From Thermoanaerobaculia bacterium (GTDB lineage: Bacteria; Acidobacteriota; Thermoanaerobaculia; UBA5066), in the NCBI GenBank assembly GCA_022071945.1, contig JAJVIN010000034.1, positions 1 to 64,000 of the forward strand: a stretch of 64,000 bases of DNA, read 5' to 3'. Below the pieces are notes generated by a model that was not told where the DNA came from, ran no database searches, and was given only the letters and a program-made list of their open reading frames with translations. Made by a program: the position numbers and the translations under genes. Below are positions 35,539-46,417 of this stretch, in pieces (position 1 is the stretch's first letter; each line of letters begins with the position of its first letter).

Positions 35539-37185
35539 ATGCCAGATCCCAACAACGGCGTAGACACCGAACCGGTCGGTTCGCCGCGGCCCGCGCTCGC
35601 CTGGCACCACCGGCTCAGCCTGAGGCTGTCGGTTGCGATCGTGGCAACGAGCCTCCTCGGCATCACCGTTTTCACAACTCTGACCGTGCGCCTCTACAGG
35701 GAGCAGCTCGTCGAGGAGGCGATCCGGGGGGCCGCCCTGTTTTCCGACGCGATCAAATCGAGCACCCACGACGAGATGTTGAAGGGGACGAAGGCAGGCG
35801 CCTATCGCGTCATGTCCCTCATCGGCAAGCAGGAGAAGATCGAAAAAGTCAGGATGTTCAACAAGGAAGGCACCGTCACCTACTCGACGAATCCCGCCGA
35901 GAAGGGAACGGCTGTCAACAAGAAGGCGGAGTCCTGCTACGCCTGCCATGCCGCGGGCAAGCCGATCGTCAGGCTCGCCATACCCTCCCGCGCCCGCATC
36001 TACCGGGCACAGGACGGTCACCGGGTCCTCGGGATGGTCACGCCCATCTACAACGAACCCGGCTGTTCGGAGGCGGACTGTCACGCTCACCCGGCGAGCA
36101 TGCGCGTTCTGGGCGTCGTCGACGTGTCGATCTCGCTCGCCGAGGCGGACGCATCGGTTCGCAATCTGACCGCCAACATCCTCGGAATCTCTTTCCTGGC
36201 CGTCCTTCTCGTCGGCACCTGTGTGCGCATGGCCACACGTTCCTTCGTTCTCAAACCGGTCGCCGCCATGATGGAGGCAACGGCCCGCATGGGGAGCGGC
36301 GACTTGAAGGCGCGCGCCGTCGTCCACTCGAAAGACGAGCTCGGCCTCTTGGCGAACTCGGTCAACGACATGGCGGCCTCGCTCTACGCCATCCGCAAGG
36401 AGAAGCTCAAGATCCTCGAGGGTCTCGAACGTCAAGTCGAGGAACGAACCGCCGAGCTCAGGAAGGCCCAGGCGCAGCTCGTGCAGACGGAAAAGCTCGC
36501 CTCGCTCGGCAAGCTCGCCGCATCCATCGCCCACGAGATCAACAATCCCCTCGCCGGGATCCTGACGTTCTCAAAGACGCTGATACGGACACTCGACGAA
36601 GGCCCGCTCTCCGAGAAGGTCCAGGCGACCTGTTCCAAGCACATCAAGCTCATCCAGCGCGAGACGGAGCGCTGCACGGCCATCGTCCGGAACCTCCTGG
36701 ACTTCGCGCGCCAGCGTCCGCTTGACCTGAAGGACCTCGATGTCCATGGCCCCCTGGAAGAGGCCCTTTCGCTCTGCACCAACAAGATCAGTCTCCAGGG
36801 GATAGAGCTGAGGAAGAACCTGGGCCCGCCGTTTTCCGTCAACGCGGACTTCGGCCAGCTCCGGCAGGCGTTCCTGAACGTCCTGCTCAACGCGTGCGAC
36901 GTCATGCCGAAGGGTGGGGTCCTCGAGATCTCGTCCCGCCCAACGAAATCGGGAATCGAGATCGTCATCGCCGACAGCGGTCCGGGGATTCCTCCCGAGA
37001 TCCTCTCGAAGATCTTCGACCCCTTCTTCACGACGAAGGAGAAGGGAACGGGACTCGGTCTGTCGGTCGTCTACGGAGTGATGGAAAAACACGGCGGCAC
37101 GATGAGGGCCGAGAGTGAGCCGGGCAAGGGGACCCGGATGATCTTCGCGCTCCCGCGGTCGACGGAGAAGCCCGCCGGAGCATGA
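35539..37185 (+). CDS. Membrane sensor histidine kinase with CxxCH-bearing periplasmic domain
   Basis: 548 residues; GGAGG ten bases before the ATG. Membrane helices at about 28-50 and 212-230 enclose a periplasmic domain of 160 residues. That domain holds [12 protein letters not shown] (CxxCH at 133-137, the c-type haem attachment motif) and a second CSEADCHAH (176-184, a CX4CH spacing). HAMP follows at 231-285, then a coiled coil, HisKA with His332 ([14 protein letters not shown]), and the ATPase boxes [33 protein letters not shown] haem-linked redox, NO or CO signal is plausible. The stop overlaps the next start by 4 bp (ATGA), and the NtrC-type regulator follows after one more gene. Confidence 0.93.
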   Translation: MPDPNNGVDTEPVGSPRPALAWHHRLSLRLSVAIVATSLLGITVFTTLTVRLYREQLVEEAIRGAALFSDAIKSSTHDEMLKGTKAGAYRVMSLIGKQEKIEKVRMFNKEGTVTYSTNPAEKGTAVNKKAESCYACHAAGKPIVRLAIPSRARIYRAQDGHRVLGMVTPIYNEPGCSEADCHAHPASMRVLGVVDVSISLAEADASVRNLTANILGISFLAVLLVGTCVRMATRSFVLKPVAAMMEATARMGSGDLKARAVVHSKDELGLLANSVNDMAASLYAIRKEKLKILEGLERQVEERTAELRKAQAQLVQTEKLASLGKLAASIAHEINNPLAGILTFSKTLIRTLDEGPLSEKVQATCSKHIKLIQRETERCTAIVRNLLDFARQRPLDLKDLDVHGPLEEALSLCTNKISLQGIELRKNLGPPFSVNADFGQLRQAFLNVLLNACDVMPKGGVLEISSRPTKSGIEIVIADSGPGIPPEILSKIFDPFFTTKEKGTGLGLSVVYGVMEKHGGTMRAESEPGKGTRMIFALPRSTEKPAGA

Positions 37186-37739
37186 GCGGCGTGCGACTGT
37201 GGTGGATGGCGGGCGGCGCGGCCGACACCTCCTTCCTCTCGCCGGCCGTGACGGCCATCGGCTCGGTGTACAAGCTGCCCGTGAGGCTCGAGACCGTCAA
37301 CGCCCGTCCAGATGGGGCCTTCGACCCCAGACGCAATCAGCACTCCTCGACCCGGATCCTCAACTGGCTCTCCCACCACTACCCGAAGGGCGCCACCCGC
37401 CTTCTGGCCGTGACGGACTACGACCTCTTCATCCCCATCCTGACCTTCGTCTTCGGGGAGGCCGAGCTCAACGGCAAGACCGCCATCGTGTCGTTTGCCC
37501 GGCTTCTCGTGCAGGATGGCGCGCTGATCCCCAGGGACAGAGCAGCCCGCCGCCTCGCCAAGGAGGCCGTTCACGAGCTCGGCCACACCTTCGGTCTGCT
37601 GCACTGCAAGAGCTACCGCTGTGTCATGGCCCGTTCGGCGAGCCTGAAGGACGTCGACATGAAGGAGCCGGCGCTCTGTTCCGACTGCACCGCCCGCTAC
37701 GCTGAAACCGGAATCGGTAAGGAACCCTCAGATGAGTAA
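37182..37739 (+). CDS. amzA: Archaemetzincin-family zinc metalloprotease
   Basis: 185 residues. The extended metzincin motif is complete: HELGHTFGLLH at 131-141, followed at once by Cys142, and Cys147, Cys166 and Cys169 (HCKSYRCVM ... CSDC) which in archaemetzincins bind a second structural zinc. There is no signal peptide, so it is cytosolic. Archaemetzincins are widespread in archaea and occur patchily in bacteria; substrates are poorly known. The gene starts inside the stop of the histidine kinase (ATGA) and its end overlaps the response-regulator start by 8 bp, so all three are almost certainly co-translated. Confidence 0.93.
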   Translation: MSGVRLWWMAGGAADTSFLSPAVTAIGSVYKLPVRLETVNARPDGAFDPRRNQHSSTRILNWLSHHYPKGATRLLAVTDYDLFIPILTFVFGEAELNGKTAIVSFARLLVQDGALIPRDRAARRLAKEAVHELGHTFGLLHCKSYRCVMARSASLKDVDMKEPALCSDCTARYAETGIGKEPSDE

Positions 37740-39105
37740 ACGCACCACCCGCATCCTGGTCGTCGATGACGAAGAAATCGTCCGCGAATCCCTGGTGAGC
37801 TGGCTCGAGAAGGACGGCTACACCATGGATACGGCCGAGGACGGCCCGACCGCCCTCGGAAAGCTCGATTCGGCTTCATGGTCGATCCTCCTCTGCGACC
37901 TCAAGATGCCAGGAATGGATGGTCTGGAGGTTCTCGACCGGGTCAAGAAGGCGCAGCCCGAGGCCGCGGTCGTGATCATGACCGCCTATGCCACGGTCGA
38001 TACCGCGGTCAAGGCGATGAAGCTCGGGGCCTACGACTACCTCGTCAAGCCGTTCGATCCGGAAGAGCTGTCGATCATGATCCAGAAGATCGTCGCGCAG
38101 CAGGCCCTCCTCCGGGAAAACGTGATCCTGAGGAAGGCCCTCAAACGCGACTACCGCTTCCGCGACATGGTCTCGAAGAACTCCTCGATGCAGCAGCTGT
38201 TCGAGCTCGCCAAGACGGCCGCGCGAAGCAGCTCCACCGTCCTCGTCCTCGGCGAGAGCGGGACCGGCAAGGAGCTGATGGCCCGGGCGATCCACGCCGA
38301 GAGCCCGAGGCACGCCGCTCCGTTCGTCGCCGTGTCGTGCGCCGCCCTCACGGAAACCCTCCTCGAGTCCGAGCTCTTCGGCTACGAGAAGGGAGCCTTC
38401 ACCGGCGCAATGACGCGCCGAGAGGGCAAGTTCGAAGCCGCGAATCGAGGGACCCTCTTCCTGGACGAGATCGGCGACATCAGCCCCAAGCTCCAGATGG
38501 ACCTCCTGCGCGTCCTGGAAGAGCGGCGCGTGACACGCGTCGGCGGCACCGAATCCCTGCCGGTCGACGTGAGGATCGTCGCCGCCACGAACAGGGATCT
38601 TCCGAAGGCCGTGCACGAAGACCGGTTCCGCCAGGATCTCTTCTACAGGCTGAACGTCATCACGATCCACATCCCCTCCCTGCGGGAGCGCAAGGAGGAC
38701 ATCCCCCTTCTCGCCGAGACCATCCTGGAACGCCTGAGCGTGGAAATGCACAAGGAAGTCGATGGCCTCTCGAGCGAGGCCATGGCGCTCCTGGTGACGC
38801 ACAGCTGGCCGGGGAACGTCCGTGAGCTCAGGAACGTCCTCGAACGCGGTCTCGTGGTCTCCAAGGGCCCCCTCATCCAGGCCGCGGATCTCGGGCTCAC
38901 CCTCTCACCCGCCAAGGAGGTCCGGCCCGCTCACCCCGCTTCCCTGGCGGAGGTCGAGAAGGAGCACATCGCCATGGTGATCTCGCAGACCGGGGGCAAC
39001 ATCAGCCAGGCCGCGAGAATCCTGGACATCGACCGCGTCACTCTCTACAACAAGCTCAGGAAATACGGTCTGAGGAGGGATGGCGAGGAGATCGAGGAGA
39101 CCTGA
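37732..39105 (+). CDS. NtrC-type sigma-54-dependent response regulator
   Basis: 457 residues. Receiver domain 1-125 with VDDEE (11-15) and phospho-acceptor Asp56 (LLCDLKMPGMDG). The sigma-54 AAA+ domain spans about 145-380, with GESGTGKE, the GAFTGA loop (EKGAFTGAMT) that contacts sigma-54, and LFLDEIGDI. A Fis-type helix-turn-helix ends the protein (NISQAARILDIDRVTLYNKLRKYGL). It is the evident partner of the sensor kinase at 35539, with the archaemetzincin between them. Targets should have -24/-12 promoters; I saw none in this operon. Confidence 0.95.
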   Translation: MSKRTTRILVVDDEEIVRESLVSWLEKDGYTMDTAEDGPTALGKLDSASWSILLCDLKMPGMDGLEVLDRVKKAQPEAAVVIMTAYATVDTAVKAMKLGAYDYLVKPFDPEELSIMIQKIVAQQALLRENVILRKALKRDYRFRDMVSKNSSMQQLFELAKTAARSSSTVLVLGESGTGKELMARAIHAESPRHAAPFVAVSCAALTETLLESELFGYEKGAFTGAMTRREGKFEAANRGTLFLDEIGDISPKLQMDLLRVLEERRVTRVGGTESLPVDVRIVAATNRDLPKAVHEDRFRQDLFYRLNVITIHIPSLRERKEDIPLLAETILERLSVEMHKEVDGLSSEAMALLVTHSWPGNVRELRNVLERGLVVSKGPLIQAADLGLTLSPAKEVRPAHPASLAEVEKEHIAMVISQTGGNISQAARILDIDRVTLYNKLRKYGLRRDGEEIEET

Positions 39106-39171
39106 GGTAGCCTCCGCTCTGACGGGTCATCCCGAAACCCGAAGAGAAGCCCGGCTGGTGCGAGGTGAAAC

Positions 39172-40218
39172 ATGCCGCCAAGAAAGGCCGTCCCAGAAAA
39201 ACTGCTCCCGCCTCGTGAAGAAAGACCGAAGAGGAGCCGCGCCCGCCGTCTCGTCCGCCTCGAGGGAATCGCGGCATCGGCGTACGAGCACCCCGCTGAC
39301 GCCGCGGCCCTCGCGGCCCTGAAGAAGGTCCCGGGTTTCGACCTGGTTCTCCGGAAGCTCTTCGGCCTCGTCGGAGACCGTTCGCTCAGGCTCGCCTTTC
39401 TGGCTTCGTCGGTGAGGGTCACCCCTCACCAGTTCCCCAAGCTCCACGCCCTCTACCGCGCCACGGCGGAGGTTCTCGACATCCGGCCGCTCCCGGAGCT
39501 CTTCGTCGCGCAGACGCCCCTCGTCAACGCGGGAACGATCGGCCTCGCCCAGCCCTTCATCGTGGTCAAGTCCGGGATGCTCGAGCTCCTGACCGAAAAG
39601 GAAATGGCCTTCATCCTCGGCCACGAGCTCGGGCACGTCCTGTCGGGCCACGTCCTCTACAAGACGATGTTGAGGATCCTCCTCCGGCTCTCCTCGGCAA
39701 TGGTTTCGGTTCCGCTCGGAGGCGCGGCCCTGGCCGCCATCTCGTTCGCCCTCCTCGAATGGGACCGCAAGAGCGAGCTGAGCGCCGATCGAGCGGGCCT
39801 GTTGGCTGTCCAGGACCTCGACCTTGCCATGCAGGTCCAGATGAAGCTCGCCGGGGGCGGCCGCACGTCCGAAATGAGCGTCGTCGAGTTCCTCGAGCAG
39901 ACCCGGGAATACGAAGAGGGCGGAACGATGCTCGACTCCCTGATGAAGCTCATCCAGCTCACGGGTCAGACACACCCGTTCCCCGTCATAAGGCTCGCGG
40001 AGCTCAAGAAGTGGGCCGAGTCGGGGGCCTACGAAGAGATCCTCTCCGGCCACTACCCCCACCGGACCGATGAGGCCGAGACCCTCGTCGAGCAGCTGAA
40101 GAGAACCGCCGAGAGCTACAAGGACTCGGTCGAATCGAGCCAGGATCCGCTGGCTCGATTCGTGCGCGAGACCATCCGGGACCTGAAGAGAAGAGCCAGA
40201 CCGAACGACAAGGAATAG
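39172..40218 (+). CDS. M48-family zinc metallopeptidase (HtpX/Oma1-like)
   Basis: 348 residues; GAGGTGAAAC precedes the ATG. HELGHVLSGH at 151-160 and SELSADRAGL at 201-210 give the two zinc histidines and the downstream Glu202. There is no obvious signal peptide. A hydrophobic stretch at 175-195 (AMVSVPLGGAALAAISFALL) suggests one membrane contact. The C-terminus contains the HPFPVIRLAELKKW block that is seen in bacterial M48 proteins. M48 enzymes take part in membrane protein quality control. It follows the regulator gene by 66 bp and could be part of the same transcription unit. Confidence 0.9.
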   Translation: MPPRKAVPEKLLPPREERPKRSRARRLVRLEGIAASAYEHPADAAALAALKKVPGFDLVLRKLFGLVGDRSLRLAFLASSVRVTPHQFPKLHALYRATAEVLDIRPLPELFVAQTPLVNAGTIGLAQPFIVVKSGMLELLTEKEMAFILGHELGHVLSGHVLYKTMLRILLRLSSAMVSVPLGGAALAAISFALLEWDRKSELSADRAGLLAVQDLDLAMQVQMKLAGGGRTSEMSVVEFLEQTREYEEGGTMLDSLMKLIQLTGQTHPFPVIRLAELKKWAESGAYEEILSGHYPHRTDEAETLVEQLKRTAESYKDSVESSQDPLARFVRETIRDLKRRARPNDKE

Positions 40219-40309
40219 CCCGCTCCGGGCCCCCGGACCACCCAGAAGACCGAGTCAGCCGAAATCGGTCATCCCGTTGCTGATCCAGGCAGAATCGGAG
40301 AACTTTCTC

Positions 40310-40338
40310 TTGCCGGAACAGACCGGACTTTCTATCCT
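40310..40338 (+). promoter_or_regulatory. Possible sigma-70 promoter for the hybrid kinase gene
   Basis: TTGCCG (40310-40315) and TATCCT (40333-40338) with a 17-base spacer, each four of six matches to consensus. It lies 63 bp upstream of the GTG start at 40402 in the 183-bp gap. Confidence 0.4.
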
Positions 40339-40401
40339 TGAACAGGAATTGCAGCTCTGAACAGACACGGACCGATCGGGACGCCTGGGGAGGAGAAGGG
40401 A

Positions 40402-42720
40402 GTGATTGGGCGCGGGAGGAAACGGAGGGTCACGCGGTCACACGCCGGAGCGCGTGCATCCCGGCTTGCCTGGCAGGCGGGCAGCGTCGAGCGAGACCGG
40501 AGCCGTCACCGGACAGAGGCTGCCCTGGAGGCTTCCGAGCGGAAATTCCGAGAGCTCTACGAGAACCTGCGTGACGGGGCTGCCGCCGTCGACACGAACG
40601 GCCGGATCGTCGAGGGAAACAGGGCCTTTGCGTCGATGCTCGGGTACACGCCCGAGGAACTCGGCTCGCTCGACTTTCGGTCGATCACGCCCGCGCGGTG
40701 GCACGACATGGAGGAGAGGATCATCCGCGAGCATGTTCTGACTCGCGGCTACTCGGGTATCTACGAGAAGGAGTACATCCGGAAGGATGGGACGGTCTTT
40801 CCCGTCGAGTTGAGCACCTACGTGCTTCGCGATGGCGCGGGTGCCTTCGTCGGGCTCTGGGCCTTTGTCCGCGACATCACGTCGCGGCGGGGCGCCGAGA
40901 GGGCCCTTCTGAGCTCCCAGAGGCGGCTCGCCGACATCATCGACTTCCTGCCCGACGCAACGCTCGTCATCGACATCAACGGCCGCGTGGTGGCCTGGAA
41001 CAGGGCCATCGAGTTGATGACGGGCGTGCCGGCCTCCCAGATGCTGGGCGAAGGCAACTACGAATACGCCCTCCCCTTCTACGGCGAGAGGCGCCCGATC
41101 CTCATCGACCTGGTCTTGCGGCCAGAGGAAGAGGTCGAGAAGCGCTATTCCCGGGTGAGACGCGAGGGTCCGGTCCTCTTCGGCGAAACGTACCTTCCAC
41201 TTCGAGGCCGGCCGGCCTTCCTCGTCGGGCGAGCGGCCCAACTCCGAGACGAGGCCGGGAACGTCGTGGGCGCCATCGAGATCATTCGGGACCACACCGA
41301 CCGAAAGCATGGCGAGGAGGAGCTGGTTCGGGCCAAGGAGGCAGCGGACGCGGCCAACCGGGCAAAGAGCGCCTTTCTCGCCAACATGAGCCACGAGATC
41401 CGGACGCCCCTCCACGCCATCCTCGGGTTCTCGCAGATCATGCAGCGCGACCCGGCCCTCTCACCGGAACAGCGCATGCGCCTGGAGACGATCAACAGGA
41501 GCGGCGAGCACCTCCTGACCCTCATCAACGACATCCTCGAGGTCTCGCGCATCGAGGCCGGGCGGGCCCGGCTGAACGACGCTCCCTTCAATCTGCATCT
41601 CCTCCTGTCCGAGATCGAGAGCCTCTTCAGGGTCCGCGCCCAATCGAAAGGGCTTCTCCTCACCGTCGAGCGGGGTCCGGAGGTGCCCAGAGATGCCGTG
41701 GGTGATGCCGGCAAGCTCCGCCAGATCCTCATGAATCTTCTGGGAAACGCGGTCAAGTTCACCGAGGAAGGGGGAATCTCCCTGTTCGTGAGCGCGACAC
41801 GGCCAGAGCCGGGCCGGCTGCGGCTCGTGGTCGACGTCGAAGACACGGGAGTCGGCATCGCAAGTGAAGACCACGGACGCCTCTTTGCGTACTTCGAGCA
41901 AGCTTCCCCCGGGATCCAATCCGGCGAGGGAACGGGACTCGGCCTGGCGATCAGCCGCGAGTTCGCACGGCTCATGGGGGGCGAGATCACCGTCAGGAGC
42001 ACCCCGGGAATGGGGAGCTGTTTCACCCTCACGGCCGACCTCGGCCAGGCCCTGGACCCGGCGGAGGAGGCGGCGCCCCTGCCCGCCGGCATCCTGAGGC
42101 TCGCTCCCGGGCAGGGTCCCTTCCGGATCCTCGTCGCCGACGACAGAGAGGCGAATCGCATCGTCATGCTCGAGACCCTCGATTCAGCCGGGTATGACGT
42201 CCATCTCACGATCAACGGCGAGGACGCCGTCGCCGAGTTCGAGGCGTGGCAACCCCATCTGATCTTGATGGACCTCCGGATGCCCGTCCTGTCGGGGTGG
42301 GACGCCATCAGCCTCGTCCGGGCCACATCCCAGGGAGAGAAAGTCCCGATCATCGCCGTCAGCGCCAGCGCCTTCGACGACGATCGCACCCGGGCGCTCG
42401 CCGCCGGGGCGAACGACTTCTTGGCAAAGCCCTATCGCGAAGCCGACCTCCTCGGCAAGGTGGGCCGGCTCCTCGGCGTCACCTACGAACGGGTCGCTCA
42501 CGAGATGCCTCCCGCCATCAACGGGATCTCCGCGGCCGGGCTGCCCTCCCAGGTCGTCGAGAACGTCCGGGACGCCACCCTCGCCGGAGACCTGGATCGC
42601 GTCCTGACGATTCTCGATGCGGCCGCGCCCGCCCATCCCGAGTCCGCCGCGCGACTCCGCGAGCTCGCGACGAGCTTTCAGTACGACGTCCTGCTCGGCA
42701 TCCTGGCGCAGAAACGGTGA
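40402..42720 (+). CDS. Soluble PAS-PAS hybrid histidine kinase with receiver domain
   Basis: 772 residues from a GTG with GGAGAAGGGA upstream. No membrane segment. Two PAS domains at about 40-165 (ENLRDGAAAVDTNGRIVEGN) and 170-300 (FLPDATLVIDINGRVVAWN), each followed by a PAC-like tail. HisKA has His331 (SHEIRTPLHAIL); the ATPase has NLLGNAVKF, DTGVGI and GTGLGLAIS. A receiver domain with Asp624 (ILMDLRMPVLSGWD) follows, and a 100-residue helical end that could be an HPt-like module, though I see no clear phospho-His motif there. It is followed by a second hybrid protein after 10 bp; together they form a cytosolic phosphorelay unit without an obvious DNA-binding output. Confidence 0.93.
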   Translation: MIGRGRKRRVTRSHAGARASRLAWQAGSVERDRSRHRTEAALEASERKFRELYENLRDGAAAVDTNGRIVEGNRAFASMLGYTPEELGSLDFRSITPARWHDMEERIIREHVLTRGYSGIYEKEYIRKDGTVFPVELSTYVLRDGAGAFVGLWAFVRDITSRRGAERALLSSQRRLADIIDFLPDATLVIDINGRVVAWNRAIELMTGVPASQMLGEGNYEYALPFYGERRPILIDLVLRPEEEVEKRYSRVRREGPVLFGETYLPLRGRPAFLVGRAAQLRDEAGNVVGAIEIIRDHTDRKHGEEELVRAKEAADAANRAKSAFLANMSHEIRTPLHAILGFSQIMQRDPALSPEQRMRLETINRSGEHLLTLINDILEVSRIEAGRARLNDAPFNLHLLLSEIESLFRVRAQSKGLLLTVERGPEVPRDAVGDAGKLRQILMNLLGNAVKFTEEGGISLFVSATRPEPGRLRLVVDVEDTGVGIASEDHGRLFAYFEQASPGIQSGEGTGLGLAISREFARLMGGEITVRSTPGMGSCFTLTADLGQALDPAEEAAPLPAGILRLAPGQGPFRILVADDREANRIVMLETLDSAGYDVHLTINGEDAVAEFEAWQPHLILMDLRMPVLSGWDAISLVRATSQGEKVPIIAVSASAFDDDRTRALAAGANDFLAKPYREADLLGKVGRLLGVTYERVAHEMPPAINGISAAGLPSQVVENVRDATLAGDLDRVLTILDAAAPAHPESAARLRELATSFQYDVLLGILAQKR

Positions 42721-42730
42721 AGGGTGACGA

Positions 42731-43871
<1,141 letters not shown>

Positions 43872-43873
<2 letters not shown>

Positions 43874-43937
43874 GGCCTCAGTCCCGTGCCGAGGCCTCAG
43901 CACGGAGCTGAGGCCTCAGCACGGAGCTGAGGCCTGG
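43872..43937. repeat. 19-bp tandem repeats with a palindromic core
   Basis: Three 19-bp units starting at 43872, 43891 and 43910, plus a partial fourth: GAGGCCTCAG followed by TCCCGTGCC in the first unit and CACGGAGCT in the next two. Each junction forms CTGAGGCCTCAG, a perfect 12-bp palindrome, in units 1, 3 and (partly) 4. The array starts inside the kinase stop codon. It could end transcription or bind a protein; no T-tract follows. Confidence 0.8.
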
Positions 43938-43967
43938 AGGAGCCCGGCGCACGAAAAACAGGCCCGC

Positions 43968-44516
43968 TCAGCCAGTCTTCCGACGCTGCCTCCAGGGCCA
44001 GACCGCCGAACCGAGGGGGCGGAGAAGGGACCAGCCCATCCACGTGGTTCCGGCCAGGAGAAAGGGACTCGGTCCGCCTACCCAGAAAAACCACGGCAAG
44101 AGAGGGGTGCCCGGCCCCCCGCTCTTCAAAAGGCTGATGCCGAGCGTCAGATGCAACAGGCAAACCACCACGGCACCCGCCAGGAAGCCGATCCAGCCCG
44201 AGATCCGGGGCGTCAGACGCCGGCCGAACACCGCCGAGACCGCCCCGATCGCGAGCCCGGCCACGCCGCCCAGGATGGCAGCGGGGATGATCCCGAGAAA
44301 GACCGCGAAGATCCAGGCGAACGCCGCCACCCCCGAGCCCACCACGAAGGCTCCCGGGTTCCCGAGATCGCGGCCACCCGTCGCGACAACCAGGAGGAAG
44401 GCGGTCGTGGCCAGACTCGTGTAAGAAACGGCCAGTCCGGCTCCGGCGAGAGCTCCTCTCGACAGGCCGCGCAGCACGAGCGTGCCCGCCCCGGGTGAGT
44501 CGATCCGATCTTCCAC
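43968..44516 (-). CDS. Hypothetical multi-pass membrane protein
   Basis: 182 residues from a GTG. Four or five membrane helices: near 22-44, 55-80, 78-98, 105-130 and 138-160. Glycine- and alanine-rich with no charged motif inside the membrane. No family is recognised. It lies 51 bp downstream of the GT39 gene on the same strand and could share its transcript. Confidence 0.6.
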   Translation of the reverse strand: MEDRIDSPGAGTLVLRGLSRGALAGAGLAVSYTSLATTAFLLVVATGGRDLGNPGAFVVGSGVAAFAWIFAVFLGIIPAAILGGVAGLAIGAVSAVFGRRLTPRISGWIGFLAGAVVVCLLHLTLGISLLKSGGPGTPLLPWFFWVGGPSPFLLAGTTWMGWSLLRPLGSAVWPWRQRRKTG

Positions 44517-44567
44517 GGCTTCAGACGGCGGATGATATCCGGAACCAGACGCCCGCCCCCAAGACCC

Positions 44568-46313
44568 TCAACGGGTGCCGGGTTCGGGATCCAGCCGGTA
44601 GATCGCGGTCCCCTTCCCTCGATACCTGAAAACCGCCGGCAGCAGGAGGTCCCGGGGCGAGACGATGAAGGGAATCCCCCCCGCCCTCCTCACACGCTCC
44701 GCCAGCCTCTCCACGCTTCTCCATTCCATCGCATACGAGGTCCGGTTTGAGTAGAAGAGGATCGGCATGTGCTCGTACTCCGAGCGCACCTCGCAGAGAA
44801 GTACGGCGTTTTTCGGGAGCTTTTCCCGCGCGTAGAGGCCGAGCTCCAGGCTGACCGGATCCTCGAGGTTCCTCTCGGTCACGCGCCACGAATCGAGAAG
44901 CTGCCTCGATCCCAGCGTGGCGAGCAGAAGCCCCGAGACGGCGATGCCGGCCGTCTCCAGCCCGCGGGAAGAGACGGCCCCGTTTTCCCTCCCACGCCTT
45001 GTGAGAAAGAGCCACAGGGCGCAAAAGAAGAGCGAAAGGACGGCCGCTCCGGCGACGTGGGCGGGAACCCACATCGCCTCGCGCATGACTCCGCCGAAGA
45101 CGGGCGGCCGTGACGGTCCCTGTCCCGTCCGCCGAATCACGGCGGGGACGAGAAGGCTCATCACGAGAACGCCAGAAAGAGATGCGAGAAGCCAGCCCCT
45201 GTTCCGCAACGCCTGAAGGACGAAGTGAGAGAGGAGCAGGAGGACGGGCGGGAGCGCGATGAGAGTTGCCGACGGAGTCTTCGTGACGGCGAACGTGAGC
45301 GGCACGATCACACCGAGCGCCCAGGAGAAACCCAGCCACAGTCCGCGATGCCGGCTCGCGACGGCTTTGCCGGCAAGGACCACCATCGCGACGATCGCGG
45401 GCGTGTACAGGTGGCCGTGGATCGCGATCAAGTAGTCGAAGATCAACCTGTCCCAAGGCGCGCCCCAGTTTTCGATGCTGGAGTGCACGTGGAGCCAGAC
45501 GTGCCAGTTCTCCCAGGCGAATTCGGCCGGGTAGTGGAGCCAGCAGTACAAAAGCCAGGGCGCCGAGACGGCGAAGCTGATGACCGGAAGGGCGAGGACG
45601 CGCCGCCAAGTGAGACGGCAAGTCGAGCGCTCACAAAGCCCCAATATCGGAAGGAACCATGCAGCCAGGGCGACACCGAAGATGATGGCGGAAAGCGCGC
45701 TCTTGGCGAGAAACGCGAGGCCCTGGCAGACTCCGGCCACGACGACGCCGAGCCGTGAACCTGTGTCGAGGGACCGGATCAGGAAGTAGAGCCCTGCCTC
45801 CACCCAGAACAGGAGCGCGGCGTCGACGTGGTCGACGAACTGATAGCCCTGCACGACCGCGACGACGAAGGGATTCACCGCCTGCAGCGCGGCCGCGAGG
45901 AGAGCCGTTTTTCGGTCGAAGAGCCTCTTGCCGATCGCGTACGTGAAAAAGACCGCGCCCGTGGCCATCAGGGCAGACGGAAGACGAAGGGCGAAGGTGC
46001 TGACCCCGAGAAGCCCGAACGAGAGCGCGATCTGCCAGAACGTGAGGATCGGCTTGTGCAGCCAGACACTGTTGAGCCACCAGACCCGGTAGTCGTAGGG
46101 CAGGTAGGGATCCGCGATCAGGGCAGGCCTGAGCGGGTTCTCGAGGACGTTCTGGGCCACGACCGCGTGGAACGATTCGTCCCATCTCCAGAGGGCGGTG
46201 TGATCGAGGTTGTGAACGAGGATTCCGAAGGTACCAGCCAGAATCAAGGTGAGGAGAAGCCCGGCCCTTCGGCGTTCCCCCCTCTCTTTCTCCGGCGCGA
46301 GCGGGTCAGGCAC
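44568..46313 (-). CDS. GT39/ArnT-like membrane glycosyltransferase
   Basis: About 581 residues from a GTG at 46313, chosen because the frame further upstream runs through a strong hairpin and into the previous gene; no clear Shine-Dalgarno helps. Early catalytic loop WRWDESFHAVVAQNVLENP (the family's DExxY/H motif with Asp-Glu) sits near residue 40, after the first membrane helix. About eleven more helices follow, with HKPILTFWQIALSFGLLG and FALRLPSALMATGAVFFTYAIGKRLFDRKTALLAAAL typical of PMT/ArnT enzymes, which use a polyprenyl-phosphate sugar donor. The C-terminal 110 residues are periplasmic. The acceptor is unknown; lipid A or protein are both possible. Confidence 0.85.
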   Translation of the reverse strand: MPDPLAPEKERGERRRAGLLLTLILAGTFGILVHNLDHTALWRWDESFHAVVAQNVLENPLRPALIADPYLPYDYRVWWLNSVWLHKPILTFWQIALSFGLLGVSTFALRLPSALMATGAVFFTYAIGKRLFDRKTALLAAALQAVNPFVVAVVQGYQFVDHVDAALLFWVEAGLYFLIRSLDTGSRLGVVVAGVCQGLAFLAKSALSAIIFGVALAAWFLPILGLCERSTCRLTWRRVLALPVISFAVSAPWLLYCWLHYPAEFAWENWHVWLHVHSSIENWGAPWDRLIFDYLIAIHGHLYTPAIVAMVVLAGKAVASRHRGLWLGFSWALGVIVPLTFAVTKTPSATLIALPPVLLLLSHFVLQALRNRGWLLASLSGVLVMSLLVPAVIRRTGQGPSRPPVFGGVMREAMWVPAHVAGAAVLSLFFCALWLFLTRRGRENGAVSSRGLETAGIAVSGLLLATLGSRQLLDSWRVTERNLEDPVSLELGLYAREKLPKNAVLLCEVRSEYEHMPILFYSNRTSYAMEWRSVERLAERVRRAGGIPFIVSPRDLLLPAVFRYRGKGTAIYRLDPEPGTR

Positions 46314-46345
46314 CCCGGGACGCGGATCTGGGCCTGATGGGGTAA

Positions 46346-46383
46346 GGGCCCCTTCGGAGGCTTTGTCGCCTCCGAAAGGGCCC
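46346..46383 (-). terminator. Long hairpin after the metzincin gene
   Basis: GGGCCCCTTCGGAGGC pairs with GCCTCCGAAAGGGCCC with one mismatch around the loop TTTGTC. It begins 35 bp after the metzincin stop in the minus direction. No T-run follows, so it may act as a weak or Rho-dependent terminator, or an mRNA 3' end stabiliser. Confidence 0.5.
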
Positions 46384-46417
46384 AGGTTGAAAACCCGCCG
46401 TGTCAGGACGGGAAGAC

